This document shows, piece by piece, positions 15,805 to 24,148 of a DNA stretch of 36,891 bases. The stretch covers positions 1-36,891 of the IMG/VR virus record IMGVR_UViG_3300011245_000003, one strand, 5' to 3'. This stretch comes from a virus. Under the pieces are notes generated by a model. That model was not told the origin of the DNA. It made no database searches and saw only the letters and a program-made list of their open reading frames with translations. Both the position numbers and the translations under genes were made by a program. Numbering within the stretch: the stretch's first letter is position 1; each line of letters begins with the position of its first letter.

Positions 15805-17300
15805 TAATAAAACTCCGTCGGATTATTAGGAAGTAATCTTCTAATAGCTTTTCCTAATTCTTTAGTCATTTTTACAGCCCCTCTTTTAACATCAGCGTAA
15901 AGAGAACCATAGGCTTCAGGATCAAGTTTTGCTAAAGCCTCTAAATAATCAATGTAATCTTCTTTAGTTGGTTCAGAATCACCTCTAAAAATATCTATTA
16001 ATTTAGGATCACGATTACCAGACCTAGTGCTTTTCTGACCAAATGCTAAATTTTCTGGGTTAGGACCAAACGCCGAAGTACCAGGTAACCTTACTGCATC
16101 CATTAGTTCAGGACTATATTCTGGTCCACCAGAAGGTGTAAGAGTTCTAAAGTCTCTTTCTGTTGACGGTATAACTGAAGGAACAAAGGACTGATCTAAG
16201 TTTGCTATGTTTCTCATATCGTCTTTAAACAAACCACCAGTATCGGCTAAGTCTGGTCTAAATTCAAAAGTACCTTGCTTTTGGTTTCTACGAGTAAAAG
16301 AAGGATCTAAACCTTGCTCTCCTGGTCTAAACTCAAATTGATTAGGATCAATATAAGGAAAACCACTATCATCCCTAGTAACATATTCTTCTCTAGTAGG
16401 TGCAGATTCAGGAGGTAATTCAACTAAATTATCTCTTGGTGTTACAGTAAACAAATTTCCTCCAAATTCATTTCCAGCCGATTCTGAGATAACCGCACCT
16501 GCAGTTTCAGGATCTTCAATAAGATTAGTTTCTCCTTTCTGTAACCTTTCTTCTCTTTCTGCTTCAGCTTGTGCTATTTTTCTATCAGTTTCTGCTTTAG
16601 CAGCTTCAGTGTCTACGCTAACTTGAAAAGTTTCTGTACTATCTCCTTCTCTAGTTTCAACATAGTTAGGTCTAGGTGATATGTCTAAACCTGCTCGATA
16701 GTCTTTTCCTTTTCTTATAGCAGCGTCCCTAGTAGGGTTAAAAACACTTTTATCAAAATAAACGTCTCTACCTATTACTTCAGCTTCGTTAAGTCGGTTA
16801 CCTTGCATATCATAAAAGTTACCTGCTTTATCTTGTTTAACCATATTACCTTCAATATCAACATAACTATCTGAAGTAATAGGACCATACTGACTTTCTT
16901 GTAAAGCAAGTTCACGAGCTTGTGTACCTAATACACTTGATCGATCATAGAGACGAACGGCTTCGTTAGTGTAACCCTCAGCTTGTAACTTATCAGCTAC
17001 CCTTTTAAGTGCTACAGGGTCGTTTAAGTCACCGCCTTCTTCAACAAGAATCTGATTGATACGGTTGTACTTTTTAATAAGAGGATCTTCTATCTGCTCT
17101 CCGAACATACCACCAGCAGTTCTTAAAGTTTCTCCTACGTCTACTCCAGCCCTAGCTGCCCAAGCAAAAGGACCAAGACCCTGACCAGCGCCTTGCATCC
17201 TAGCTGCGTATTTTTGTCTTGCTGCGTCCTCTTCTTCTTTCTTTCTAGCAAAAACAATCTCTTCTGCTGAAGGACCAAATAATGATGCGACCGTTGCCAT
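15804..17300 (-). CDS. Internal virion protein, gp15-like position (498 aa)
   Basis: Begins at ATG 17300 with AAGGAA upstream. The first 60 residues are rich in Lys, Arg, Glu and Ala (ARKKEEEDAARQKYAARMQG). The middle carries coiled-coil-like runs (EAAKAETDRKIAQAEAEREERLQK). The rest is rich in Gly, Pro, Asp and Thr, suggesting an extended, partly disordered structure. No homologous domain recognised. The neighbours identify it as a structural or ejection protein. Confidence 0.55.
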   Translation of the reverse strand: MATVASLFGPSAEEIVFARKKEEEDAARQKYAARMQGAGQGLGPFAWAARAGVDVGETLRTAGGMFGEQIEDPLIKKYNRINQILVEEGGDLNDPVALKRVADKLQAEGYTNEAVRLYDRSSVLGTQARELALQESQYGPITSDSYVDIEGNMVKQDKAGNFYDMQGNRLNEAEVIGRDVYFDKSVFNPTRDAAIRKGKDYRAGLDISPRPNYVETREGDSTETFQVSVDTEAAKAETDRKIAQAEAEREERLQKGETNLIEDPETAGAVISESAGNEFGGNLFTVTPRDNLVELPPESAPTREEYVTRDDSGFPYIDPNQFEFRPGEQGLDPSFTRRNQKQGTFEFRPDLADTGGLFKDDMRNIANLDQSFVPSVIPSTERDFRTLTPSGGPEYSPELMDAVRLPGTSAFGPNPENLAFGQKSTRSGNRDPKLIDIFRGDSEPTKEDYIDYLEALAKLDPEAYGSLYADVKRGAVKMTKELGKAIRRLLPNNPTEFY

Positions 17301-17312
17301 AACTATTCCTTA

Positions 17313-18398
17313 TTATCTATTGAATACACCTGGAGCAGAAATTCCTCTACCATAATCAATACCACCACCGATACCGCCACCAGGTCTAAAAATATTTCCA
17401 AAGAAATCACCTAACATTCCTGCACCCTGTTTAGCTCCTTCTTGTACAGTAGGACTGTCCATCAATCCACGCATAATGTTGTAACGTGCTGATTCACCTG
17501 CTTGTGATGCCTGTAGCTGTCCTAACGCTCCTTGTGATCCAAGCCCTGCAGCAAACTGACCGCCACCCATAGCAGCTTGACCTAACGTAGAACCAAGTTG
17601 TAATGGTTGTTGTGCAGCAGTTTCTAGATCACGCTGTGTCTGGAACTGAGCTTGGAAAGGAGCTAATGCACCCGCTTGAGTCTGATAGCCTGATGTTAAT
17701 ACACCAGCGCCTTGACCTAATAGACCAGCACCAAAACCTAACTGTTGTTGTGATGCTTGTTCAGCTTGTGCAGCTAACTGTAAGTCTCTACGCCTACGAG
17801 ATTCTGAAAGTGCTTGTAGTTCTGGTTGTCCACCAGCACCAACACTCAGCCCTCCTCGACCACGACCAAACACACTAGAAGCTAATCGTTGTTCTTCTTC
17901 AACATCGTAAGGACGCAATACATCCATCTGTTGCTGCATATAACGCTGTCTAAGTTGGTCAGGAGTTTGAGCAAGATAACTTTCACCTAAGTTTAATAGA
18001 CCACCACCTGCTCGTTCAAACTGTGGCTGTAGGGCAGCAGCACGTTCAGCTTGTCCAAGACTAGTTCCCATTAAAGAACCTAGTTGTTGTTGTCTAGCTA
18101 ATACTTCAGGAGAAGCGTCATACGAAGCAGATTTAAGTTGTCCGGTAGTAGGGTCTACTTCAAACTTAGATTCTCCGTATAGCGTCTTGACACCGACAGG
18201 TTTAAACATACCCATCTGTCCATAACGGTTTAATTGATTAGCATATTGACTACCTGCTTGGTTAACAGCACCAGATATCTGATTACCAGCAATCCTCCCG
18301 CCAATAGCAGAACCTATTGCACCACCGACAGGACCGCCCAACGCTGTCCCTATAGCCGGAGCCGCAGCACCAAGTAAACCTTTAACGCTTTTGCCCAT
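17313..18398 (-). CDS. Internal virion protein, gp14-like, glycine-rich N-terminus
   Basis: A 361-residue protein with a hydrophobic glycine/alanine zipper at the N-terminus (LLGAAAPAIGTALGGPVGGA, then IGSAIGGRIAG), typical of podoviral ejection proteins that insert into the host envelope. The middle is glutamine-rich (QRYMQQQMD, AEQASQQQLG) and predicted helical. The C-terminus is Gly-rich. The start overlaps the previous stop (TAATG). Its place between the tail genes and the larger internal proteins matches T7 gp14. Confidence 0.65.
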   Translation of the reverse strand: MGKSVKGLLGAAAPAIGTALGGPVGGAIGSAIGGRIAGNQISGAVNQAGSQYANQLNRYGQMGMFKPVGVKTLYGESKFEVDPTTGQLKSASYDASPEVLARQQQLGSLMGTSLGQAERAAALQPQFERAGGGLLNLGESYLAQTPDQLRQRYMQQQMDVLRPYDVEEEQRLASSVFGRGRGGLSVGAGGQPELQALSESRRRRDLQLAAQAEQASQQQLGFGAGLLGQGAGVLTSGYQTQAGALAPFQAQFQTQRDLETAAQQPLQLGSTLGQAAMGGGQFAAGLGSQGALGQLQASQAGESARYNIMRGLMDSPTVQEGAKQGAGMLGDFFGNIFRPGGGIGGGIDYGRGISAPGVFNR

Positions 18399-18694
18399 TA
18401 CTGTACCCTTCTCTCTAAGACATATCCTGTTAGTTGGAAACCAAACTTTCTTTCAAAACCTTTGTAATTTCTTTTAGTAGCCATCATAATCTTTTCATAT
18501 CCTAATTCTTTAGCTAAGTTATCTAACTCTTTATTCCAGTATTCACCATCACCATAAACTTGAACAGCTACTAAGTAATCTTCCCACGTTGTCCAAGACA
18601 TAAAACCATGTTCGTTTTCTATTAAGTTTTCTGTTTCTATATCTTTGTCTTTAGACTTCTCTAAATATCTTTTAATATCTTGTTCTGTCACCAT
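18398..18694 (-). CDS. GNAT acetyltransferase-like phage protein (98 aa)
   Basis: The C-terminal half (LVAVQVYGDGEYWNKELDNLAKELGYEKI followed by RNYKGFERKFGFQLTGYVLERRV) resembles the last part of GNAT-fold proteins that many marine podoviruses carry near their internal virion genes. The N-terminal acetyl-CoA P-loop region is absent, so it may be a structural remnant rather than an active enzyme. Overlaps both neighbours by a few bases. Confidence 0.55.
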   Translation of the reverse strand: MVTEQDIKRYLEKSKDKDIETENLIENEHGFMSWTTWEDYLVAVQVYGDGEYWNKELDNLAKELGYEKIMMATKRNYKGFERKFGFQLTGYVLERRVQ

Positions 18695-18843
18695 TTATTT
18701 AAGGGACAAGTATTTCGTTCCCATTTAACTTTTGTTTTAATTATGCAACCACATTTCTTACAGAATCCTAGTTTACTTTCATCACAACTTTTACAAATAC
18801 TTTTACGTTTTTGTTCTGTCTCTTTGTCTACTGATGTTGGCAT
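18688..18843 (-). CDS. Zinc-knuckle microprotein, DUF6171-like (51 aa)
   Basis: ATG at 18843 overlaps the stop of the glycine-rich tail gene; the TGA lies at 18688-18690. It holds CKSC, CKKCGC and a final CP..KW, the CxxC...CxxCxC...C pattern of a small phage zinc-binding family that I recall as DUF6171. Role unknown. It separates the tail genes from the internal virion genes. Confidence 0.7.
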   Translation of the reverse strand: MPTSVDKETEQKRKSICKSCDESKLGFCKKCGCIIKTKVKWERNTCPLNKW

Positions 18844-19466
18844 TATGACCATGAAAACTGTACTACTCCTGATACACCTGCTCCACCGTTACCTTCACAC
18901 CTACCACCAGTACCTCCAGTACCATAACCAGTTCCATTAGTTCCTCCTGGTGTTGTAAAGTCAGAACCACTAAAAGACTCACCGCTACTAACTACACCTC
19001 CAGAACCTGTGTATAAAGTAGTAGCTCCTCTCTTAACGTAGGTAGCTCCTCCTGTAGTTCCCATGCCAAATCCTTGTTGAAAACCTGGATACACTCCGCC
19101 TGATCCGCCAGCACCAACAATAACTGTAAGTGTTTCGCCAGGTGTTGTAGCAAAAGATGTTGATGTTACTGTTCCTCCTGCACTTCCAGCGTGACCTGAA
19201 TGACAATCTCCTGTGTGTTGTCCTGATCTACCTCCGCCACCTCCACCAGACAAAAGAGGCATGCTTAATGTATAAATACCTTGAGGGACTACAAATGAGT
19301 AAGTACCTGATGTAAAGGTTTGAGAACCAGCAATAGGAAAAATCTTTCTCCATGTTCCGTTTTCGTTAACGTAAGTTTCTTCAATAGCCCTCCAAACTCC
19401 TCCGTCTTTAACAAAAACTTCTTTAGGCTCTATAAAACTTCCTGAGTTGTTAACATACAAAGTCAT
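18843..19466 (-). CDS. Glycine-rich tail/receptor-binding protein
   Basis: A 207-residue protein. The N-terminus has two short beta repeats (VFVKDGGVWRAIEETYVNENG, in parts), then YSFVVPQGIYTLS, and then a domain dominated by glycine runs (SGGGGGGRSG, GAGGSGGVYPG, GTGGTGG). Such polyglycine-rich folds form tips of tail fibres and adhesins (the T4-like gp38 principle). The glycine-rich part also contains Cys-His residues (DCHSGH) that could bind metal. Coupled by TAATG to the gene upstream; likely exposed at the tail tip. Confidence 0.7.
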   Translation of the reverse strand: MTLYVNNSGSFIEPKEVFVKDGGVWRAIEETYVNENGTWRKIFPIAGSQTFTSGTYSFVVPQGIYTLSMPLLSGGGGGGRSGQHTGDCHSGHAGSAGGTVTSTSFATTPGETLTVIVGAGGSGGVYPGFQQGFGMGTTGGATYVKRGATTLYTGSGGVVSSGESFSGSDFTTPGGTNGTGYGTGGTGGRCEGNGGAGVSGVVQFSWS

Positions 19467-19894
19467 TAGTATTTATACCAGATATCACCATTTGACCCAC
19501 CTGAAGGACTTGCTGTAGAAACAGTTCTTGCTCCTGCTGCATTAGTACCTACAGTCACAGAGTTAATTGTAGTTCCTGTAATTGTCCCACCAGTAATTGA
19601 AACTGCGTTAGAGTTTTGTGTAGACATAGTACCAAGACTACCAGTAGCTGCTGTTATAGCTGTACCAACAAAAGCAGTAGAAGCTATCTGTGTACTAGAT
19701 GTACCTGCAGAAGCAGTAGGTGCGTTAGGTGTGCCAGTAAACGTAGGACTATTTAGATCAGCCTTAGATGCAACAGCAGAAGCAATAGCGTTATACTCTG
19801 CATCTATGTCTGCTCCTTTAATAATCTTTTGTGGATCACCTGTAGATAATCCATCTTTTAATGTAAAGTTAGTTGCTTTTGTATAATTACTCAT
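19466..19894 (-). CDS. Tail fibre collar-type protein (142 aa)
   Basis: The segment KADLNSPTFTGTPNAPTASAGTS and STQIASTAFV is a standard phage tail-fibre repeat that links a fibre shaft to a head domain. The C-terminus is beta-rich (SITGGTITGTTINSVTVGTN) and ends GDIWYKY. Following the nozzle gene and preceding the glycine-rich tip, it is likely a second, shorter fibre or tip linker. AAGGAC is the ribosome binding site. Confidence 0.75.
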   Translation of the reverse strand: MSNYTKATNFTLKDGLSTGDPQKIIKGADIDAEYNAIASAVASKADLNSPTFTGTPNAPTASAGTSSTQIASTAFVGTAITAATGSLGTMSTQNSNAVSITGGTITGTTINSVTVGTNAAGARTVSTASPSGGSNGDIWYKY

Positions 19895-19902
19895 ACCTGT
19901 CC

Positions 19903-21522
19903 TTAAATTGTTTTACCTGCTTTAACGTAAATGTCTATCTTTTGTATTGACAAAGGTGCAGCGTTTATGTCTGCTTCAAACCCTAGTTGCATAATAGAAC
20001 CAGAACCACCTAAGTTACTATTGACTTCTTCTAATACCAGACCACTAGAGTATTCTGCAATAGCATACTCACCAATGTTGTATTCATAAACAGAACCAGT
20101 TCGTAGTTGTTTAGTTATTGATCGATAAGAGTTAATGTAATCAAACCCATACTTCAATGCTACGTTCTGACCAACACCACCTACAACTACAAAGTTACCT
20201 TTCTTTAGAAACTTCATAGTTGTTGGATTACCTAAGTCAAAGTAATTTGTGTAATACCTTAATCTATAAGTAGCAGTGTCATCTAAGAAACCAAAGTATT
20301 TACCAATGTATCCTTCCTGCCCTAAGAACAAATCGCCTGTATAAGTAACGTGTAGTGCTGTAGGTTCCATACTATCCCAGATAGTAACCCTGGATGCGCC
20401 ATTCTGTAATCTACCTCGTAGATCAAAACAAAATACATACTTAGATGTAGGTAAAGTTAAAATATAAAAAGCATCTTTAGGATAGTAAGTTGCTTTAATT
20501 TTTATTTTATTAGTTTCTGCTTCTACAAACGCTACTAACTCGTCTCGAACATTGAAAGATATGTCATTAATAGGTGCTGACTTTTCTTGGATAACACGAG
20601 CAATACTTCTTACTCCAGTGTCAGACAAAAACATTACATCAGTACCAGTATTAACAATACTGTCTCTAGCAATACATCCTACGTTAGCTACTAAGTCAAC
20701 TAACTCTAATCGTGTGACATCAATAGGGTTAGCATAAACAGCAATGTTTCTTTTTCCAAAAATAATTAAGAAACCATTGTGTGCTGCTAGTCCTACTACC
20801 TCGTCTCCATTAGGAAACACATCAATTAATGACAAATAACCTGAGTCACCTGTAGATAAGTTAGTACCATCAAGTAACGCACTAAAGTAAACTGTTTGTT
20901 CATCATTAACAATATCAGCCCACCATGTTCTACCGTAAGCACCTATAACTACATTAGGTTTAAAGTCGCTAGGAGAAGCGTATGTGGTAGGTACTGTACC
21001 AGCATCCATTAATCTGTTAAAACCATAAGCACCTGTATGTGCGTGACTAGCTCCTAACTTGTGATAGACTAATGGTAAGTGTCCTGCTTGTGCTAAGTAA
21101 GCATGAGGACTAATATCTGGTCCTTCACCATAGACAATACTAGCACCCATCCAATCATTACCTGTGATGCTGTAAGCTGTTGTACCCGTACCTGCTGCAT
21201 CAGCTACTGTAGTGTTTACTTCAGTAACTAATGTATTTGCACCACTAGCTCGTGACAGTATTAAGTTATTGCCAGCACACAGTGTTTCATCTGTCTCAGG
21301 TATGTTGTAAATAAACTCAATGTCGTTTGTTGCTAGATCAGAGTTAGTAGAACTGTTTACTTTCTGCCAACCACGCCTAGCACCTATACGACCAAACTTA
21401 TCTATAACACAGTTAAACGCTTCTAGTGCGTAACCTGAAGCAAGATCAACACTGCTCTCTTGTGTATTAACACCAAGAAAACCTGGTGCAGATATTGTTG
21501 AGGATTGTAATCTACCGGACAT
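19903..21522 (-). CDS. Tail nozzle / tubular protein B-like (P22 gp10-like)
   Basis: A 539-residue beta-rich protein of the podoviral tail tube tip. The N-terminus PGFLGVNTQESSVDLASGYALEA followed by NCVIDKFGRIGARRGW is typical of marine podovirus tail tube B proteins, in which a conserved Gly-rich segment precedes a propeller-like repeat region. Repeated beta strands (VVGLAAHNGFLIIFGKRNIAVYA; TDVMFLSDTGVRSI, in parts) fit this. The start overlaps the previous stop (TAATG), coupling it to the adaptor it binds. Confidence 0.8.
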   Translation of the reverse strand: MSGRLQSSTISAPGFLGVNTQESSVDLASGYALEAFNCVIDKFGRIGARRGWQKVNSSTNSDLATNDIEFIYNIPETDETLCAGNNLILSRASGANTLVTEVNTTVADAAGTGTTAYSITGNDWMGASIVYGEGPDISPHAYLAQAGHLPLVYHKLGASHAHTGAYGFNRLMDAGTVPTTYASPSDFKPNVVIGAYGRTWWADIVNDEQTVYFSALLDGTNLSTGDSGYLSLIDVFPNGDEVVGLAAHNGFLIIFGKRNIAVYANPIDVTRLELVDLVANVGCIARDSIVNTGTDVMFLSDTGVRSIARVIQEKSAPINDISFNVRDELVAFVEAETNKIKIKATYYPKDAFYILTLPTSKYVFCFDLRGRLQNGASRVTIWDSMEPTALHVTYTGDLFLGQEGYIGKYFGFLDDTATYRLRYYTNYFDLGNPTTMKFLKKGNFVVVGGVGQNVALKYGFDYINSYRSITKQLRTGSVYEYNIGEYAIAEYSSGLVLEEVNSNLGGSGSIMQLGFEADINAAPLSIQKIDIYVKAGKTI

Positions 21523-22169
21523 TAGACTTGATGCCAGACATATTCATCACGATACCTGCCATTTTCTATTGCAATATGATCCGCTAACGATTGATCTCCT
21601 AGTGCAGTAGCTTCTTGTGCTGATAGTCCACCATCTTCACCGCGTTCTGCAACACCCATTGCATAGGCATATTTAATTACTGGCTCTGCTGGTACTTTAA
21701 TAACGTCTGCACCAGCATTTAAAGATACTTGTGGTTTATAAATGTTAAAGTAAATGTTATAAACACCATCAGGTATAGGAAAGATATCTACTTGAGTATC
21801 ACCGTTAGCATCTACACCGTTAAAGTTATAATAGTATGGAGAACCTTTTTGTGGGGATTGATTTAAAAACAAGTTGTTCATTTGACTGAACGGCATATAT
21901 TCTAGAAAAAAATTATCTTCACTATTAATAACATCTATAACTTTAAAGCGTTGTCCTGATCCTGTCATGACGTAATTAAACAAATCATTAGCAGTAGTAA
22001 CAGTAAGTGTTTCAGATAAAGCATTCCACTGATAACTATCTTCTACTAGTCTTTTGGCATCATTAACAAACTTACCTATTAGCTTAGAATAAGGTGTATC
22101 AGTAACCGCAGTTACTTCATCTTCTCTAAGTCTAATTAGTACGTCATTGACTAACTCTAAATAATTCAT
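21522..22169 (-). CDS. Tail tubular protein A-like adaptor (215 aa)
   Basis: Helix-rich N-terminus ELVNDVLIRLREDEV, KFVNDAKRLVEDSYQWNALS and a C-terminal PAEPVIKYAYAMGVAERGEDGG match the T7 gp11-like adaptor that sits between the portal and the tail nozzle. The helical N- and C-terminal parts and the beta insert (FNYVMTGSGQRF...DTQVDIFPIPDG) are as expected. Immediately followed by the nozzle gene through TAATG. Confidence 0.8.
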   Translation of the reverse strand: MNYLELVNDVLIRLREDEVTAVTDTPYSKLIGKFVNDAKRLVEDSYQWNALSETLTVTTANDLFNYVMTGSGQRFKVIDVINSEDNFFLEYMPFSQMNNLFLNQSPQKGSPYYYNFNGVDANGDTQVDIFPIPDGVYNIYFNIYKPQVSLNAGADVIKVPAEPVIKYAYAMGVAERGEDGGLSAQEATALGDQSLADHIAIENGRYRDEYVWHQV

Positions 22170-22345
22170 TAGCTTCTCTTTCTAGCTTTTTTCTTAGCAG
22201 TATCAGAAAGCTGACCAAAATGATAAACAGGTTTACTTGTGGATGTGTGTGTCTTGTTAGTGTGTAGCTTTCCATTAGGCATCTTATGATAAGTACCTGA
22301 CCACACTGTTCCATCCTTCAAGTAATGCTTTACACCTTTAGCCAT
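22169..22345 (-). CDS. Conserved basic microprotein, MAKGVKHY family (58 aa)
   Basis: Starts in a TAATG with the upstream 20-codon gene and ends in a TAATG with the adaptor gene. The sequence MAKGVKHYLKDG...HKMPNGKLHTNKTH and YHFGQLSDTAKKKARKR is a small basic protein I recognise as recurrent in marine phages. It may be a structural minor component; no enzymatic residues are visible. Confidence 0.7.
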   Translation of the reverse strand: MAKGVKHYLKDGTVWSGTYHKMPNGKLHTNKTHTSTSKPVYHFGQLSDTAKKKARKRS

Positions 22346-22407
22346 TACTTTTTCTTTTTTACTGGTTTCTTTTTTTTCATTGGCTTACCGTATCCGTATC
22401 CTGGCAT
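22345..22407 (-). CDS. Lysine-rich micropeptide (20 aa)
   Basis: AGGAG precedes ATG 22407 by six bases, and the 20 codons end TAATG at the next gene. It reads MPGYGYGKPMKKKK and ends in four lysines. The ribosome binding site and coupling argue it is real despite its size. It resembles the other Lys-rich protein at 23334-23468, including the MPG start. Confidence 0.6.
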   Translation of the reverse strand: MPGYGYGKPMKKKKPVKKKK

Positions 22408-22416
22408 ATCTATCTC

Positions 22417-22773
22417 CTATGAGTGAAATTGTGTTGCTAATGATGGCTTTAATTCCATTGTAACTATGTAAGTAATCGTGCTTGCTGTACCGCTATTTTT
22501 AACTCTTAGTACATCGTTTTCTTTTAAATCTATTTGTAAGTCTTGTAATAATAAATACTCACCATTAGTTGCTTGCAATGTTTTAGCATGAGCTAACGGA
22601 TACTCTGTTGTTGAGTGACTGTCGTACCAATACAAGTCTGCGTCTTCATTGCCAGCAGTAGCTAAGATATAAATCATGTGTATCTCAGCAGTGTTCTTTG
22701 CTGGGACAGTGTACATATCAACCTTTGCGCTATCGTTTGTTCTTGTTTTTACGGCTGTTACGTTTCTTGCCAT
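22417..22773 (-). CDS. Small virion-type protein (118 aa)
   Basis: A 118-residue beta-rich protein with the pattern VDMYTVPAKNTAEIHMIYILATAG followed by LYWYDSHSTTEYPL, then VTMELKP at the end. It resembles short decoration or head-tail completion proteins of marine podoviruses that sit upstream of the tail adaptor. The start overlaps the 3' end of the spanin-like gene by 44 bases. Confidence 0.6.
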   Translation of the reverse strand: MARNVTAVKTRTNDSAKVDMYTVPAKNTAEIHMIYILATAGNEDADLYWYDSHSTTEYPLAHAKTLQATNGEYLLLQDLQIDLKENDVLRVKNSGTASTITYIVTMELKPSLATQFHS

Positions 22774-23146
22774 GAATTAATCTTTCTATTGAGTTGACAA
22801 ATCCTGCCCATATTTCTTGTGGACTAGGTAGCAGCCATCCTAATACCAATAACAATAAATACCACATAGGTACATTAGTGTTATTTTGCACTAGGCTATC
22901 TACTTTGGATGTGTTAATGCTGGAGTCGTTTTCTTTCTGACTAACATTAACATTCTCACCTTCTATCTTGGTGTTGTCTTGTTGACCTACTACTTGCTGT
23001 GTGTTCTCTTTACCTACCTGAGCATTAGCATTGACGTTAGTACCTGATTTACCAGGCATTACTGCTTTAGCTAAACCTAGAGCGGTACATCCCTGTATTA
23101 AAAATGTACCACAAATAGCTAACAAAGTCAAGTATTTTCTAATCAT
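22730..23146 (-). CDS. Lipoprotein with C-terminal membrane helix, spanin-like
   Basis: The N-terminus MIRKYLTLLAICGTFLIQGC is a lipoprotein signal with a lipobox ending in Cys20. A polar Asn/Gln-rich linker (about residues 35-90) leads to a membrane segment WYLLLLVLGWLLPSPQEIW and a basic tail. The GWLLPSPQEIW motif is characteristic of proteins annotated in marine phages as a spanin2-type family. A lipid anchor in the outer membrane plus a C-terminal inner-membrane helix fits a unimolecular spanin that breaches the outer membrane at lysis. ATGA overlap upstream. Confidence 0.75.
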   Translation of the reverse strand: MIRKYLTLLAICGTFLIQGCTALGLAKAVMPGKSGTNVNANAQVGKENTQQVVGQQDNTKIEGENVNVSQKENDSSINTSKVDSLVQNNTNVPMWYLLLLVLGWLLPSPQEIWAGFVNSIERLIHGKKRNSRKNKNKR

Positions 23147-23334
23147 CTATTTAAAATAAGATCTACCAACCAGCCAAATGAAGCACCTAGTATTAATAGC
23201 AATACACCAGCACCTTTCCATTTAGTTACAACATCAGACATACATTTAACGTCTATACGCAACTGTTCCATCTGTCGTTGTAGGGACTCTACCTGAGCTT
23301 CTAGCCTACCTATCTGTTGATTCAGGTCTTCCAT
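23143..23334 (-). CDS. Coiled-coil protein with C-terminal membrane anchor (63 aa)
   Basis: Residues 1-40 form a clear coiled coil (LNQQIGRLEAQVESLQRQME) and residues 43-60 a hydrophobic helix (GAGVLLLILGASFGWLV), with a short polar tail. This architecture resembles haemolysin XhlA-type accessory proteins of lysis cassettes. TAATG overlap upstream and ATGA overlap downstream place it in a cluster with the spanin-like and other membrane genes. Confidence 0.65.
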   Translation of the reverse strand: MEDLNQQIGRLEAQVESLQRQMEQLRIDVKCMSDVVTKWKGAGVLLLILGASFGWLVDLILNR

Positions 23335-23468
23335 TATTTAGCTTTTTTCTTTTTAGGAAAACCTTTTTTCATGTTTGCGTAGGCTTTAGGACTAATTGTG
23401 CTTTTAGATTTAGAACGAGAAGTACCTGCTTTCTTGCGTTTGTTTATATTTTCATATAATCCTGGCAT
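23334..23468 (-). CDS. Highly basic microprotein (44 aa)
   Basis: Begins MPGLYENINKRKKAG and ends KKGFPKKKKAK; about 40 percent of residues are Lys or Arg, with SRSKSKSTISPKAYANM in the middle. It is coupled to both neighbours by TAATG. The charge suggests a DNA- or lipopolysaccharide-binding or virion-internal role, not an enzyme. Similar basic peptides recur in marine podoviruses in this location as I remember them. Confidence 0.65.
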   Translation of the reverse strand: MPGLYENINKRKKAGTSRSKSKSTISPKAYANMKKGFPKKKKAK

Positions 23469-23728
23469 TACCATTTCTCCTTATTAGCCCAATATGCTGC
23501 TGACATTTTACCTTTAGCTATGTTCTTAGCGTGTCTTGCTTTAAATGATTTAGCTCGTTTAGTCATGGTCTTGTCACCTGTTTTACCCTGCTGACCAAAC
23601 CTTATAGTCTTAACCTTGTCACCTTCTTTAGCCACAACAACGTGTGACTTCTTAGGATGACTTGGTGTACGCTTAGGTTTGTTAAACCCTGATACACCTG
23701 CTCTCTTTAATCTAGGATCCGCTGCCAT
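23468..23728 (-). CDS. Basic conserved protein, DUF6321-like (86 aa)
   Basis: The sequence GVSGFNKPKRTPSHPKKSHVVVA, KTIRFGQQG and FKARHAKNIAKGKMSAAYWA matches a conserved domain of marine phages that I recall as DUF6321. It is strongly basic. It starts inside the preceding gene (17-base overlap). The role is unknown, but its conservation and position in the structural operon suggest a virion or assembly component. Confidence 0.75.
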   Translation of the reverse strand: MAADPRLKRAGVSGFNKPKRTPSHPKKSHVVVAKEGDKVKTIRFGQQGKTGDKTMTKRAKSFKARHAKNIAKGKMSAAYWANKEKW

Positions 23729-23987
23729 TGTATACCTCTAATAATTTAACCCTAACTTTTAAATCATGGAACTGTTCTAACATTTCTTCTTTAAGTTCCT
23801 GCCTAGCAAAAGCATTACCAGGACTAGGAATGATCTGACCTTGTGGGTCTACTAGCATCATCATGTTAGCTTGCAACAGTTGTATCTCACCTCTTAGATC
23901 ATTGACGTTACTAATAACCCACCACATTGCAGCAAGCAGTACTGGTATGATTCCAGCAAGTAACGTAGCTAGATCAAAGTTTTTCAT
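23712..23987 (-). CDS. Membrane protein with coiled coil (91 aa)
   Basis: The N-terminal helix (LATLLAGIIPVLLAAMWWVI, residues 6-25) is hydrophobic, followed by coiled-coil segments NVNDLRGEIQLLQANMMML and a second helix FARQELKEEMLEQFHDLKVRVKLLE. It could be a holin-like or tail-anchored accessory protein. Opposite topology to the 63-residue neighbour, so the pair may interact at the membrane. TAATG overlap upstream. Confidence 0.6.
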   Translation of the reverse strand: MKNFDLATLLAGIIPVLLAAMWWVISNVNDLRGEIQLLQANMMMLVDPQGQIIPSPGNAFARQELKEEMLEQFHDLKVRVKLLEVYNGSGS

Positions 23988-24148
23988 TAATCTGCTGGCT
24001 CTGGTTCGTTACCTTCAGCTAACCACTTAAGGTATTCTTGATAGTCTGTGTTGGCATCGTCATCAGGAATAATTGCACCGTCTGCAATACGAATAATTCC
24101 TGTCATAGTTTCATCAGTAATTAAATTCTTTTCTCTTATCTTGTACAT
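23987..24148 (-). CDS. Tail-fibre assembly-like small protein (53 aa)
   Basis: Begins directly after the stop of the 352-residue fibre gene and ends TAATG at the next gene. The motif [21 protein letters not shown] is the common C-terminal signature of small tail-fibre assembly/chaperone proteins, with the N-terminal [13 protein letters not shown] also typical. It probably folds or trimerises the adjacent fibre. Confidence 0.75.
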   Translation of the reverse strand: MYKIREKNLITDETMTGIIRIADGAIIPDDDANTDYQEYLKWLAEGNEPEPAD

